Source: Adiantum capillus-veneris | Taxonomy: Eukaryota; Streptophyta; Polypodiopsida; Polypodiales; Pteridaceae | Direction: 5' to 3' | Assembly: GCA_014529385.2 (NCBI GenBank) | Contig: CM043965.1 | Location: 66,645,690 to 66,709,689 of the forward strand | Length of the DNA: 64,000 bases | Shown here: positions 44,091-54,785 of the stretch, in pieces | Numbering within the stretch: the stretch's first letter is position 1 | Layout: each line of letters opens with the position of its first letter | Made by a program: the position numbers and the translations under genes | The notes under the pieces: model-generated | What the model was told of the DNA's origin: nothing | Seen by the model: the letters and a program-made list of their open reading frames with translations, nothing else | The model's database searches: none

Positions 44091-45906
44091 GGAGTCAGTG
44101 AGAGAAAGCAGATGCTGCCATCGCAGCCACTCTCGCAATCTTCGAGGCAGGCTTGGATGGGGAATAATCCCCATCCGAGCGACCTCGAGAAAGCCATGCT
44201 TGGAGCGTCTGTCGGACCAAAGCAAGGCGTGCAGTCCGTAGAGCTACATCCTCTGTCTAAGAGTCCTCATGAACATATACATAGGAGGATGCATTCTGAG
44301 TGTCTGCAAAAAAGTGTACCACAAATCCTGTTGTATCTGGTGATGTCACAGAGAACTTGGCCAACAGCCACAAAGTCTGTATGAAGTCTGTCACCTCCAA
44401 GTCTCCCGTGTGGTGAGAGAACTCGAGAGCTTGAACATGGAGCTAGTCCAGCACTTTGTATGCATCATCCACTCAATCTGATCCCTGCCACACAGTGGAA
44501 AGGAGAAACCGACCGTTGTGTCTAGGGCCTTTGTCCCTCTGGCTGCTAGATACAATACATGGACTCTGAAGCTAGCCACCTCAAGGTCGAGGAGTCGTAG
44601 TCGAAGAAGTTCCCGTGGCGATGGATGTCAAAACTGGTCAGCGCACAAGGGATTGCCGCAAAGGGCGACGACTGCACCAACAGGGGCATCCGTAGGTATG
44701 GCTGCTCCCCTCGCGCCAAGCGGCTCGTGGAAAATGCACTACCGAGAGACCTTTGAGCGACCTATCCCCTGTGGCGGTGGTGGTGGCGGGTTATGTGAGG
44801 GAACAGGCGAAGAAACGGAGGGGATGGGAGAGGCGGAGGTGCGGGTGGAGGAGGTGGAAAGGGAGGCAGAGAGGTGGGGATGGTAGGCGGAGGGGGAGAG
44901 GGAGGGGTTTTCGGTGGTGAAGCTGAGGTGGAAGGGGTATCCGCTGGCTCATCCTGTTGTAAAGGGTCGAAAGAGTGACCTGTGGGAACCCACGATTGTT
45001 GGCCTGGTGTAGGTTGACCTCCAAGGGCTCCAAACTTGCGTGCTGGTCCGTAGCGACGGCGGCCACGAATCTACTGCCAACCCTCCTTGGTCTAGGCACT
45101 TGACTTGGACGAGGTACCCGCCTGTGCTTCCTGTGTCTTTGTTTGCTGAGCCTAGCCAGCCTTAGTAGGCTAGGTCTATTTCGCTGGTAGGGGCGCCCTC
45201 CGTGGGCCTTCGCAAGATGGCCCATCTGTCTGCAAATGAAGCACTAGTTCAGGAGGCCCGAGTACTCCACACTCTATCTGATCCAACCACCACTCACCCG
45301 AGGCAGCAAAACCACCTTCGGGAGTGTATGTGTGTCTCTAACAAGAACCACCTGCACAGTGGGTAACCCTGCGGCCTTGGCCTTAACTGAAGCGGAAGTG
45401 CGCAGGGTCTCCAAGACCGTCCCAAGCATGGAGCCAATCTTGGAGAGTAAAGGAAGACACTCCGCCTTAGTCCTGGAAAGCAAACTGAGATGGGAAGATC
45501 TGCCTCCTCCTCATACACACCTGTAGTCGGGTCGAATCCTTGGTGCCACTGTCTGAAGTAAGCTCGGATATGCCCAAATGCAAAGCAGGCTCATCGAGAT
45601 CACTTTGGCTGCCATCTCTGGAGACTCGAGCTCTATCTGGTAGTAGCCTCTCCCGAGACTCTGCACATCAATGATCTTGTGCACTTTGGTGAGGAGTCGG
45701 CGGGCTTGGGGCAAGTCTTGAACCTCATCTATGCGGGGGCGTGTGGCAACAATCTTTCAAATGACCGAGGTGGCTTGAAGTCGTTCCACCTCGGCCATCA
45801 AGCTCGCTCGCTTTTCTGGTGAAAGAGCAAGTCGAAGAGTCGGCTCCGCGGTGTCAGACGAGGGGGCTTCTGTGGAGTCCCTTTGGGATGGAGCAAGGGT
45901 CGCCAT
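44087..45906 (-). pseudogene. LINE-B ORF1
   Basis: Second copy of the LINE-A type ORF1. It starts at the ATG at 45906 (MATLAPSQRDS). The DUF4283-like part follows in several frames (GRGYYQIELESPEMA, EEEADLPISVCFPGL, LVRDTHTLPKVVLLPRVSGGW), then a degraded knuckle (MGHLAKA), a Pro-rich stretch, and the C-terminal domain (FRVHVLYLAARGTKALD, GFSFPLCGR). Domain order matches LINE-A. Many frameshifts indicate an older copy. Confidence 0.8.
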
Positions 45907-45939
45907 TCTGTTTCTGCTACTCTGGAGAAAAGGCGAAAA

Positions 45940-46312
45940 AATCGGTGATAAACACTTGCATGTTGAGGGCAGCCCTCAAGCGATGTACATTGACTTAGGG
46001 GTGTGGGACGGGGCTAGGGGAAAAGGGAGAGGAACAGGGAGGGAGAAAGTAAAAAAGGGGGGGGGGGGGGGGGCGGGGGGGAGGGGGGGGAAGCGGTGGC
46101 GATGGCGATGGCGCAAGAGCAGCAGCGAGCGTTCTCGGCGATAAACACCTGCATGTTGAGGGCAGCCCTCAAGCGATGCACGCTGACTTAGGGGTGTGGG
46201 ATGGGGCTAGGGAAAAGGGAGAGGAACAGGGAGGGAGAAAGTCAAAAAGGGGGGGGGGGGGCAGGGGGGGGAAGCGGTGGCGATGGCACAAGAGCAGCAG
46301 CAAGCGTTCTTA
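45940..46312 (-). repeat. LINE-B 5' leader, two tandem monomers
   Basis: Two head-to-tail units of about 180 bp (about 45949-46135 and 46136-46312). Each contains CATGTTGAGGGCAGCCCTCA (an inverted repeat), GGAACAGGGAGGGAGAAAGT, a poly-G tract and GCAGCAGCRAGCGTTCT. Repeated 5' monomers are known in some LINEs, where each unit carries promoter activity; here that role is inferred. Confidence 0.7.
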
Positions 46313-46700
46313 CTGTCTGTTCAGCACATATCATCAGATTCGTATCAGGCCAGAGGATGTGCACAAGACTGGGTTTAGAACGACATCTGGTCGATATGAG
46401 TCTTAGTGATGCCATTTAGTCTTACGAATGCTTCTGCCACGTTTAATAGGATGATGGATAGGATTTTCCGTCCACATCAAAAGTTTGTTGCGATGGCGCA
46501 GGGGCAGCAACGAGCGTTCTTACTGTCTATTCAGCAGGATAGATCTTAAGAGTGTATATCATGAGATTCGTATCAGGCTAGAGCATGTGCACAAGACTGG
46601 GTTTAGAACGACACCTGGTCTATATGAGTTCTTAGTGATGCCATTTGGTCTTACGAATGCTCCTGCTACGTTTAATAGGATGATGGATAGGATTTTCTGT
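46280..46700. repeat. Tandem duplication joining LINE-B 5' end to Gypsy-C RT
   Basis: A unit of about 204 bp made of the last 30 bases of the LINE leader plus a stretch of gypsy RT. It occurs at 46280-46483 and again from 46484. The copies differ by several substitutions and one small deletion, so the duplication followed the LINE-RT junction. Confidence 0.75.
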
Positions 46701-46868
46701 CCACATCAAAAGTTTGTTGGCACATTTTTTTATGACATAATAGTCTATTCGAAGAATGAGCAGGATCATAGGTATCATTTGACCATTGTGTTTGAAGAGT
46801 TACGCAGTCACATGTTGCTCATCAATGGCAAGGAAAGTGACTTCTTCTTAGAAGAGATCACTTTCTAG
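46517..46868 (+). pseudogene. Gypsy-C reverse transcriptase fragment
   Basis: RT of a third gypsy element: [36 protein letters not shown], then FFYDIIVYS where FFDDIIVYS is expected. The first catalytic Asp of the DD pair is Tyr, so this copy cannot be catalytic. The N-terminal half of the RT and all of gag are missing at the LINE-B junction. Confidence 0.85.
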
Positions 46869-47440
46869 GGGACATAGTGTCAAAGGATGGTGTCCGGATG
46901 GATCCTGCTAGGTTGAAGCAATCAACACATGGCCAGCTTTGAAGACTGTGCATGACGTCCGTAGCTTTGTAGGACTATGTTCCTAGTATAGAAGGTTCAT
47001 TTGTAATTTTGCCGAGATTGCTTCACCCCTACATGCTTTACAAAAGAAAGAGGTCACTTTCAAATGGACTCAAAAAGAGATTCCAGCTTTTGATCTCTTG
47101 AAGGAAAAGATGACTTCGGATCCAGTAATCATTTTGCCAGATGTCAGGAAGTCATTTGTGGTCCAGTGTGACGCTTGTGGCAATAGTATTGGTGCAATAT
47201 GAATGCAAGATGGTCGAATAGTATGCACTCTCAAGTTGGAAACACTACCCGCTAGGTGCTGGTTTTGTTGTCCAAACAGGTCATCAGACCTTGCGATACT
47301 TCTTGACACAGTCAAAGTTATTTGAATAGCATATGCGATGGGCCAACATTTTTTCTATGTTCCACTTTCAAATTGTGTATGTGGAAGGCAAAAAGAATGT
47401 TGTGGCTGATGCATTGTCAAGAAAGCCGCAAATTTCAGCT
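46869..47440 (+). pseudogene. Gypsy-C RT thumb and RNase H remnant
   Basis: Decayed over several frames. Recognisable parts are a VRMDPARL-like segment, FICNFAEIASPLHAL, PDVRKSFVVQCDACGNSIG (RNase H start) and FHFQIVYVEGKKNVVADALSRKP. The catalytic centre of RNase H is largely lost near 47220-47320. Confidence 0.75.
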
Positions 47441-48008
47441 GTGTCAATTCTGTATCATCATGAGCTTGATGATATGAAGGAACAATATGCTATTGATAAA
47501 GATTTTACAAGGATCCTTGAACGGTTGTTAGATGGACAACGCCATGAACATTATCTCCTCAAGGATGGTTTTATGATGATGCATGGCAGACTATGTGTCA
47601 TGAGGCCATTACGACATAAGGTTATGGTAGAAGTCATGTCCCCCCGTATGCAAGGCATCGTGGCATAGATGCGATAGTAAAAGCGGTCGATACATTCTTT
47701 TATTGGTCCACTTTGTGGAGAGACGTGGACGCCTTTGTGCGAGCATGCATGATTTGCCAAAAGGTCAAGTTTGACAGGCAAAGGCACTAGGGTTGTTACA
47801 ACCATTGCCTATTCCAGATAAGCCATGGGAAAGTATTGCTATGGATTTATCATTGATCTTCCAAGAACACAGACAGGGAATGATGGTATATGGACTATAT
47901 TATTCGTAAGTTTAGCAAACAGGTCCATTTTATTCTTGTTAGCAAGAAGATAAAATCTTATCAAATGGCATGATTGTTCATGTACAATGTGTTTAAATAC
48001 CATGGTAC
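47441..48008 (+). pseudogene. Gypsy-C integrase, first part
   Basis: The linker (YHHELDDMKEQYAIDKDF) is followed by a degraded zinc-binding segment (RGIDAIV, then CMICQKVKFDRQ in another frame) and an early core segment (TGNDGIWT). It breaks off at KYHGT where an LTR fragment is inserted. Confidence 0.75.
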
Positions 48009-49166
48009 TGTGACAACCACTATATATATTTGCTGGTTATTTTTCCTTAATTTTTATTTAATTTTTGGGACCCTCTTGTTAAAATCACAAATGCCCAGAC
48101 ATTGCATTGCCAATGTGAAACGGCCGTTGGCCGAGAGTTTCACCCGCAGGAGGCAAGGCCAAGCAGCCACGAGATGGTGGGCCGACTGGCATTGGAATCC
48201 GACTAGTAAAGAGGTGGCTATGCTCAGTTAAAGTCATTTAGGCCTCTCGGCAAGACTTTACAAGTTGGTGGGTACTAGGAATTAAACCAAAAGAAGCAAA
48301 TTGGACACATGGTAGGAGGAGAACAACCTACAGGTCAATTCTCACTCCAAAAGGTCCCATCCAAGAGGGGGCGCCCATTTTCAAGTGGAGGACTGATTTT
48401 TGGACTTCATTGTGCTACATAGTGTGTGTGAGTAGTGGGTGCAGGTGATCACAGCTTTAATGGAAAGCTTGCCTTCTCCCTTGTCTCATGTAGCGCGATG
48501 ATTTGCTCTCGTGCATCTCTCTCTCCCTTTGCACATATGGTAATGCCCCACTAGTTGGGCTTCTCAGATGACCATATACAGTTCTGGGGGTTTTATGCCC
48601 ATTTGCCAAGGCAAGAGCCTTTTATACAGGAACCAGATTAGCAATTCTAATCGCTAATCCCCTACTGGTACACACGGTTGCATCGTGAAGGAATGTGAAA
48701 ACAAAGAGTTTTCTCGTGTGAAAACTCGTCCAATTTACAGGGTCGTGTCCCATTGCGTGCAGGAGCTTCTGAGACAGGTGTAGACATGTTTGCTCCGCTC
48801 AAAATGATGCGAAACAGAAAATTACAACTTGCTGTGTTTTACTGCAGGTTTAGGGTTTGGCACATAACTGCAAGGTAACACCAGGGGAGCCTCGGGAAAG
48901 CCTTGGGTACTTGTACAGGACAATTTACAGAGATTTCCCATGAGGAATCTCGTCTAATTCAAAGGGAAAGTGATCCTATAGGTGCGGGAGCTCGAGGGCT
49001 ACCCACAGGAGTGATCGGCACACGAATCAGAGTGCAAAACAAAGAATTACAGCTTGTTGTAACTTTTCAGGTTTGGGGTTTTGATGCCTATAGGTCCCAA
49101 GAGCTTCGGGGAAGCTAGGGAATAACCGAACAGGTGTTTTGGTGCCAATTGGAGGTCAAAAACAGA
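48009..49166 (+). repeat. C-family LTR fragment inside Gypsy-C integrase
   Basis: About 1.15 kb matching the first two thirds of the LTR at 50623 (from TGTGACAACC to AGGTCAAAAACAGAG) and missing the end with the shared LTR block. The integrase resumes immediately with RGLFESMGTML, although the SDRD segment is lost. No target duplication is evident. At about 48276 it preserves the empty site of the 131-bp MITE. Confidence 0.7.
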
Positions 49167-50400
49167 GAGGCTTGTTTGAAAGTATGGGCACAATGCTTAA
49201 GTTTTCATCCTCATTTCAGCCACAAACTGATGGACAATCAGAAGAGGCTATTTCTACTGTCTTAGGCCTGCTTAAATGTTATGTGTCAGATAATAAGGCC
49301 AAGTGGAAACACTATTTACCTTTGCTTGAGTATGCATACAACAATATAGTGTAACAGACTTGTGCACCCCAAGTCTAGAATCTGTCACGACACGAAAGAG
49401 AGATTCACTGAAAATACTTCACAACTTTAAATCACAGTTCAATTCGAGACTACACGGCCCGTAGTTCCATGCCCAGAGGTATTGGCCCCAAAACCTGGCG
49501 CCCCTTTCGGTATTTCTTTATTATACTAAACCTTGAGCAACGTACAACTCTTGTAGGGGGTCCTCTGCTCTTAGACTCTACGTCCAGATGCTCTGAGAAG
49601 TGAGGCCCCTAGGGTCCTTATATTCTTACAATGGTTGCCACAGGCAGAGCCCCAAAAGCTTAAACTCAAAAGCAAAAGAGTCCCAAAAATCAATTGGTCA
49701 AAAATCTGCCAACAAAAAGCATCAACGCAATTTTTGGAAATCCAGACAGCAGCCACGTTATCACCCAGCGTGAAATCCGGGGATCCGTACAGCATGCCAC
49801 GTCAGTGTCCGTACTGTCTGCCATGTCAGCAATCTACCAGCGGAGGTCCATACAGTCGTCATGACACGTCACCATTTTGTGACATACAGTGCATTCGTCA
49901 ACAGGCAAGGCACACTTTGAAATTGTTGAGGGTGGCAAAAAGGGTCCTTCCATTTGGACAGCAAAGATAAGGATTTTGAAGCAGACCAATATGTACAAAA
50001 TATGGATGAACTGTATAAGAAAATTAAGCTTGCCTTGGAGAAGACTCAGGCAAAGCAGAAAAGGGTTGTTGATCATCACCAACGTGAACTCTTGTTTTCA
50101 CCTAGTTTGGGTTCTATTGCGATTTGAAAAGGCAAGATTAAAGAAGATGTGAAGTGCAAGGAAAGGTCGTTTCCCAAGCTCAGCATGCGCTACTATGGGC
50201 CTTTTCAAGTAATTGACAAGATCAACAATGTTGCATACAGGCCAAAGTTGCCAGAGAATTAGATAATTCATAATGCGTTTCATGTGAGTCTTCTAAGACC
50301 TTTTGTAAAAGGTGTGCCGGAAGATATGCCAGATAAAGATCAACCTAAAGTTGAGGAACTTGATGAGATCTCCAACTCAGCATGCTCAAAAGAGGGGTGA
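49167..50400 (+). pseudogene. Gypsy-C integrase, second part, split by solo LTR
   Basis: From 49167: LKFSSSFQPQTDGQSEEA, then a segment to LEYAYNNIV at 49349. After the solo LTR the frame continues HSSTGKAHFEIVEGG at 49890, then in other frames SMRYYGPFQVIDKINN and HNAFHVSLLRPF. The acidic end (EDMPDKDQPKVEELDEIS) stops at 50398, before a chromodomain can be recognised. Confidence 0.8.
49350..49884 (-). mobile_element. Solo LTR (D/F type) in Gypsy-C integrase
   Basis: A 535-bp LTR, TGTAACAG...TTGTGACA on the plus strand, flanked by TATAG (49345-49349) and TACAG (49885-49889), a 5-bp duplication with one mismatch. Skipping it rejoins the integrase frame exactly. It contains the shared LTR block at 49483-49520 and a TATAAGG signal on the minus strand. 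Confidence 0.88.
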
Positions 50401-50607
50401 TGCTGGAGCTAGCACTTCACATGTACATACGGATTTAGTGCAATAGAAGTGTACATTTCTTAACAAATGTTAAAGGTACAATGTTCACTTCTATGATAGA
50501 TAGAAATGATAAAAGTGTGAAGATTTCAGTTGCGATGATAAAAAGGTGCTAATTGCACTAAATCATCTGTGGCATGTATAGCATGCATGCAATTGAGGAG
50601 TTTGCAA
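50401..50607 (+). other. Gypsy-C 3' untranslated region
   Basis: About 200 AT-rich bases between the last pol frame and the polypurine tract. No coding signal. Confidence 0.5.
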
Positions 50608-50622
50608 TTTCAAGAGGGCGTA
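50608..50622 (+). promoter_or_regulatory. Gypsy-C polypurine tract
   Basis: TTCAAGAGGGCGTA, similar to that of Gypsy-D, directly before the LTR. Confidence 0.75.
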
Positions 50623-51965
50623 TATCATGAAACTATGGCAAACACTAACTTTATTTGTTGGTTTCTTTCCCTTGATTTTTATTTAATTTTTAGGACTCTC
50701 TTTTTGAAATCACAAATGCGCGGACATTGCATGGCCAGTGTGAAACGGCCAATGGCCGAGAGCTTCACCCACTGGAGTCAAGGCCAGGCAGCCACGAGAT
50801 AATTGGGCTGATCGGCACGGAAATCTTACGAGTAGAGAAGTGGCTAGGCTCAGTTAAATTAATTCAGGCCCCTCAGCTAGACTTCATAAGTTGGTGGGGA
50901 CTAGGAAATTAAACCAAAATGGGCAAAGTGGACACTTGGCAGTCTAAGAAGCTTCTGCAGGATAAATCTGCAAGAGGAGGCACCCAAATCGATTTGGGGA
51001 AGAGAGAGCTGATTTTGACTCATTGTAAACAGATTGTGTGTGTGTGTGAGTAGTGGGTGTAGGTGATCACAGCTTTAATGGAAAGCTTGCCTTCTCCTCT
51101 GTCTTATGTAGCACGATGATTCCACTCTCGTGCGTCTCTTTTCCCTTTTGTTCGTGATGCCCAGCTCAAGGGCTATTCATGTGTTATGTACAATTGTGAG
51201 GATTCTATGCTCAATTGCTGAGGCAAGAGCCTCTTGCACAAGTACCGAATCATCACTGATTCAAGCAAGTACATGTGCTAACAGGATGATTTAGAGAGAT
51301 TTCTTGTGAGAAATCTCGCCTAAATCAAAGGCAAAGTAACCCTATAGGTGTGGGAGCTCGAGAGCTACCCACAGGATCAATTGGCACACAAATCAGAGTG
51401 CAAAACAGAGAATTACAGCTTGCTGTAATTTTTTGCAGATTTAGGTTTTTGGTCAATTTTGATGCCTAATGGTCCCAAGAGCTTCAGGGAAGCTAGGGAA
51501 TTATCAAACGATGTTTTGGTGCAACTTAAAGGCCAAAAATAGAGAATCCAATGTGTTGTAATTTCTCTCCAGGTTTTTTAAAGTGCTCTTAAGTGCATGG
51601 GAAATCACCGCTTGCTTGGGTTCTTGACCATGATGACTTCTACTGCTGTTATGCTGCCGAAATTGGGCTAGGGTAGGGAAATTTCTGCCCGATAAAAGTA
51701 GGACAGCTTGTAGAAGCTCACCGGTATTCTCAAGTGCAATAAGAATAAAGAAATACCAAAAGGGACGCCAACTCGAGGCCAACAAGGTGTCTACTTTGGA
51801 GCCCTCTAGCTACCAAGTCGTGGATTGTTTGAAGTCGTAGAGTTCAAATTACAGGTTTATTTGTGAAGTTTCTTTGTGTCCTAAAGTACAGGGAAAGTTA
51901 GACGGTTTATTTATGGGTGAAAGATAAAGTTTACTTCCCTGTAATAAGGCTAGAGGCCAGCTGCA
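50623..51965 (+). repeat. Gypsy-C 3' LTR
   Basis: 1,343 bp from TATCATGA (TGTCATGA expected) to CAGCTGCA. It is related over most of its length to 48009-49166 and, inverted, to both LTR-G repeats. The AATAAAG signal and shared LTR block lie at 51742-51783. It carries a second empty site for the 131-bp MITE at about 50923. Confidence 0.75.
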
Positions 51966-52948
51966 TTGGGAGCCCCTTTTGGTGCTTAATGTCTCGAATA
52001 TTCCCTAGGTGTTTTGATGTGCTATCTTGAGCTTTTCATGAAGTCTCTCGATTTTCTTAAAATCATGAAGTTTTTGGATTGATTTGAGTTGTGTTTGTCT
52101 ACAAGGTAGCTAGTTCTACCTAATTGGAGAGTAACCATGTATAGTTTGTGTTTGTTGGTGGTTTTTTTGGTGAGAGAAGATTGGTTTATCTTTTATGAGC
52201 GTAATGTCCCACTCTTTATACGATGATTTTAGGTGGTGTTATAGAGGCCTTCATCTAGAATCCTTCACAACGATCTGGTCATTTAGGTGACATACCCTTT
52301 CTTATAGAAAAGTAATTGTCCGCAATTACACCTTAGTTCACTAACATAGAAGGAGAGTTTTAGGAGACAATATTAGCATACAACATGCATAATGATCATG
52401 TTCAGTGCTATGCTACACACAAATGCATGGCAATCCACAAATTTAAAGGTTAAACATAGACGCCCGAGGTGTTACATATACTTTGTAGTGGTTTTCTAGC
52501 AATGTGTGACCAAAACCACTCAATGAAAACCATACTAAGTACCCAAGACTTGTGTCCAATTGTTATGCCAGGTCTATGGAATGTGTCCAGGGATATAATC
52601 CAAGCGTTTAGTGAGACCATCAGAACGGGTCCTTAGATGACAACTCTTCGTAAACATGGGTCTTGGGATGCCTGAAGCCGGGTTGGTGGTAATCGTCCTA
52701 ACGGGTCTGGAGACTTTGTCCAAACAGTACGTCGGGTTTGGTGTATGGGTCTTAGGACACTTTTCAACCTTAGAATTAACTGTCCGGTGATTGTTCAACC
52801 CTTATACTCGGTCTTAATCGCTCAAAGCCGGTCTCATAAATTAAGTGTCCAACAAGTTCAAACAGGTTCAGAAAAATTCTAGTAGGTCCAAACAACTCCG
52901 AACATAATCAAACATGTTAAGACAAGTTCAAATAGTGCATCTAAATGT
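51966..52948. other. Non-coding region with a probable LTR boundary at 52291
   Basis: No gene is recognised. On the minus strand, GTAATTG-CGGA-CAATTAC (52314-52331) is followed by a short purine stretch and TGTCACCT at about 52291, the same order as the hairpin, polypurine tract and LTR start of Gypsy-D and LTR-F. The left side may therefore be a truncated minus-oriented LTR and the right side its 3' internal end. Confidence 0.45.
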
Positions 52949-53249
52949 CACAAGTGATGTAGTGGCAACGCCCGTTGGCTAGAGCCAAAGAAGAGAGATC
53001 GCAATTGATGACGTGGTTGGCCGTACATCAGTGTTGATGTGACATTTGAAAATTGTGTCGGATATTGCATGTGATGATGTGAAGCCTGTACGCAGTTTGA
53101 ATTGCTTTTGGGCGACAAATTTTTTTGCACTTACTTTTGGGCTTAGTGCCAGCTTTTGTATCTGATGCTTTTTGGGCTAAGGCCTTTATAAGTATGCCTT
53201 GGGGGTCCACTTCAGCAAATCAGCTTGGTAGAAAATTGCAAAGTGGACT
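52949..53249 (+). repeat. LTR fragment H
   Basis: Starts TGTCACAAGTGATG and resembles the first half of D/F-type LTRs (GACGTGG and GACATTTG-like segments, GCTTTTTGGGC). It includes a TATA-like CCTTTATAAGTATG at 53181. It is cut off by LTR-E at 53250. Confidence 0.6.
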
Positions 53250-53890
53250 TGTCACAAGACGGGCACCACGTGCCAACAGAAAAGAATAAACTGAACAAAC
53301 TTTTAGCACTTCAATAACAACTGAACTGAAAGAGAGAGACGACACGCGACACGGAGTGGCGGAATACCACCCCAGAGAGTATTGGCCCCAAACCTTGGCG
53401 CCCCTTTCAGTATTTCTTTATATTATTGGAACTCAGTATAATGCCGGTACTCGCGCTCTGCACCTTCTCACTGAAGCGTGACAGAGACTTAGCCCTCTAC
53501 ACTTATTTAAAGGCCATTGGCCTATGAAAAGCAGTTTACATGAAAAGCCTTCAAACTGAAAAGCAACTGGTCCAAAAAGTACTAGCACCAAAATCTGCCA
53601 GCATGTTTCAATCCATACAACTGCCACGTCAGCACTGTCAACGGAAAATCCGGGCTGTCTGTACAACTGCCACGTCATTAGTTTCTGTGCAAGTCTTTGT
53701 GTGTGTGTGTGTGAGGGTCCAGCTTTATTTTAATTCCTTTGTCACTTGGGCCTCATCGAACAGGGTCCCATAAGTTGGTAGGACTTCTTCTTCTATTGTT
53801 GCTTGTTCTTCTTAGAGTTTAGGCCCTTTGGCCGGGACCTGCAAATCGGCTCCGTTCTTCAGTGGCTTGACACGTCAACAGTTTGTAACA
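53250..53890 (-). repeat. LTR-E 3' LTR
   Basis: 641 bp with ends TGTCACAAG and TTTGTAACA, closely similar to the solo LTR at 21113-21762. The shared LTR block lies at 53383-53420, with TATAAAG next to it on the minus strand. The adjoining TCCCCTCTTCTTGAA (53891-53905) is the polypurine tract of the minus strand, then the hairpin. Confidence 0.88.
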
Positions 53891-53905
53891 TCCCCTCTTC
53901 TTGAA

Positions 53906-54375
53906 AGAAATTAATCGTCCGCGATCACAACATATCCTGCAAAACAACTCAAGCTAGCTCAAAAATTTCCAAGGGTCATTCCGAGGGACAATCAGTTTGC
54001 TCTTTTTTTTTGTTAAGAAGTTGGCTTCTCCTTTCGGCTCTTTTGATCAAGGAGTTGGCTTCTCATTTCTTTTAGCTCGGAACTCTTGATATTCCGACGT
54101 AGTAAAATTAGCCATCACACCGAGACCGCACTGATTTTCCACGGGTGTCTTGATGCACTAAAATTACATACTGAGGCAATCTCATCCAATTAGGAATATT
54201 CAGTGGTGGGCACATCACAATGCAACACGAATGCTCACATATGCATGTTACAAGACACAACAAACAGCGCCGTTGAGCACTCCCCTGAGACAATCGGTCT
54301 GTGGTATGAAGCTACTCAACGACTACCTCGTCACTCCTCCCGCAAATAACCAAAAAAAGGTCCAGGCCATGAGCT
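53906..54375 (-). other. LTR-E 3' internal region, non-coding
   Basis: AT-rich, no recognisable frame. It contains the pre-polypurine hairpin near 53915-53935. Confidence 0.5.
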
Positions 54376-54600
54376 TAGAGGATTGTACAACCAAACGCTC
54401 CCCAGACCGCAATCTGCGTCGCTTGGAGGTTCAAGCATACAACTAAACGCTCCCCAGACATCGGCCTGCATCGTTCGGAGGTTTTCTAGCATACAACGGA
54501 ACGCTCCCCAGACATCTGCCTGCGTCGTTTCGAGGTTTTCAAGCATACAACGGAATGCTCCCCAGACATCGGCCTGCGTCGTTCCAAGGTTCAAATAATA
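54376..54600. repeat. 63-bp tandem repeat in LTR-E
   Basis: About three and a half units built on CGCTCCCCAGACATCGGCCT, then GCGTCGTT and GAGGTTTTCAAGCATACAAC. The period of 63 keeps the frame, so the minus strand reads repeated TQADVWGAFRCMLENL, but nothing else suggests a real protein. Confidence 0.85.
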
Positions 54601-54785
54601 CCAAAACAACATTTCTCACTTCTCTACTTGGGAGTAAAATCAGCAATCAATGAAACCAATATTAAAACCAGAGTCAAACAATTCAAATCGACACCAAGAC
54701 ATGTTTAAAACAGATAGCATCCATTTGAAACAATACTTTCTCAAACAATGGTCAAAAGTATCTGACTAGAAAACAACTAGAGAGG

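Noticed and set aside
54376-54600. CRISPR-like direct repeats
   Set aside because: Units are contiguous with no spacers, in a plant LTR element, and no cas gene is present.
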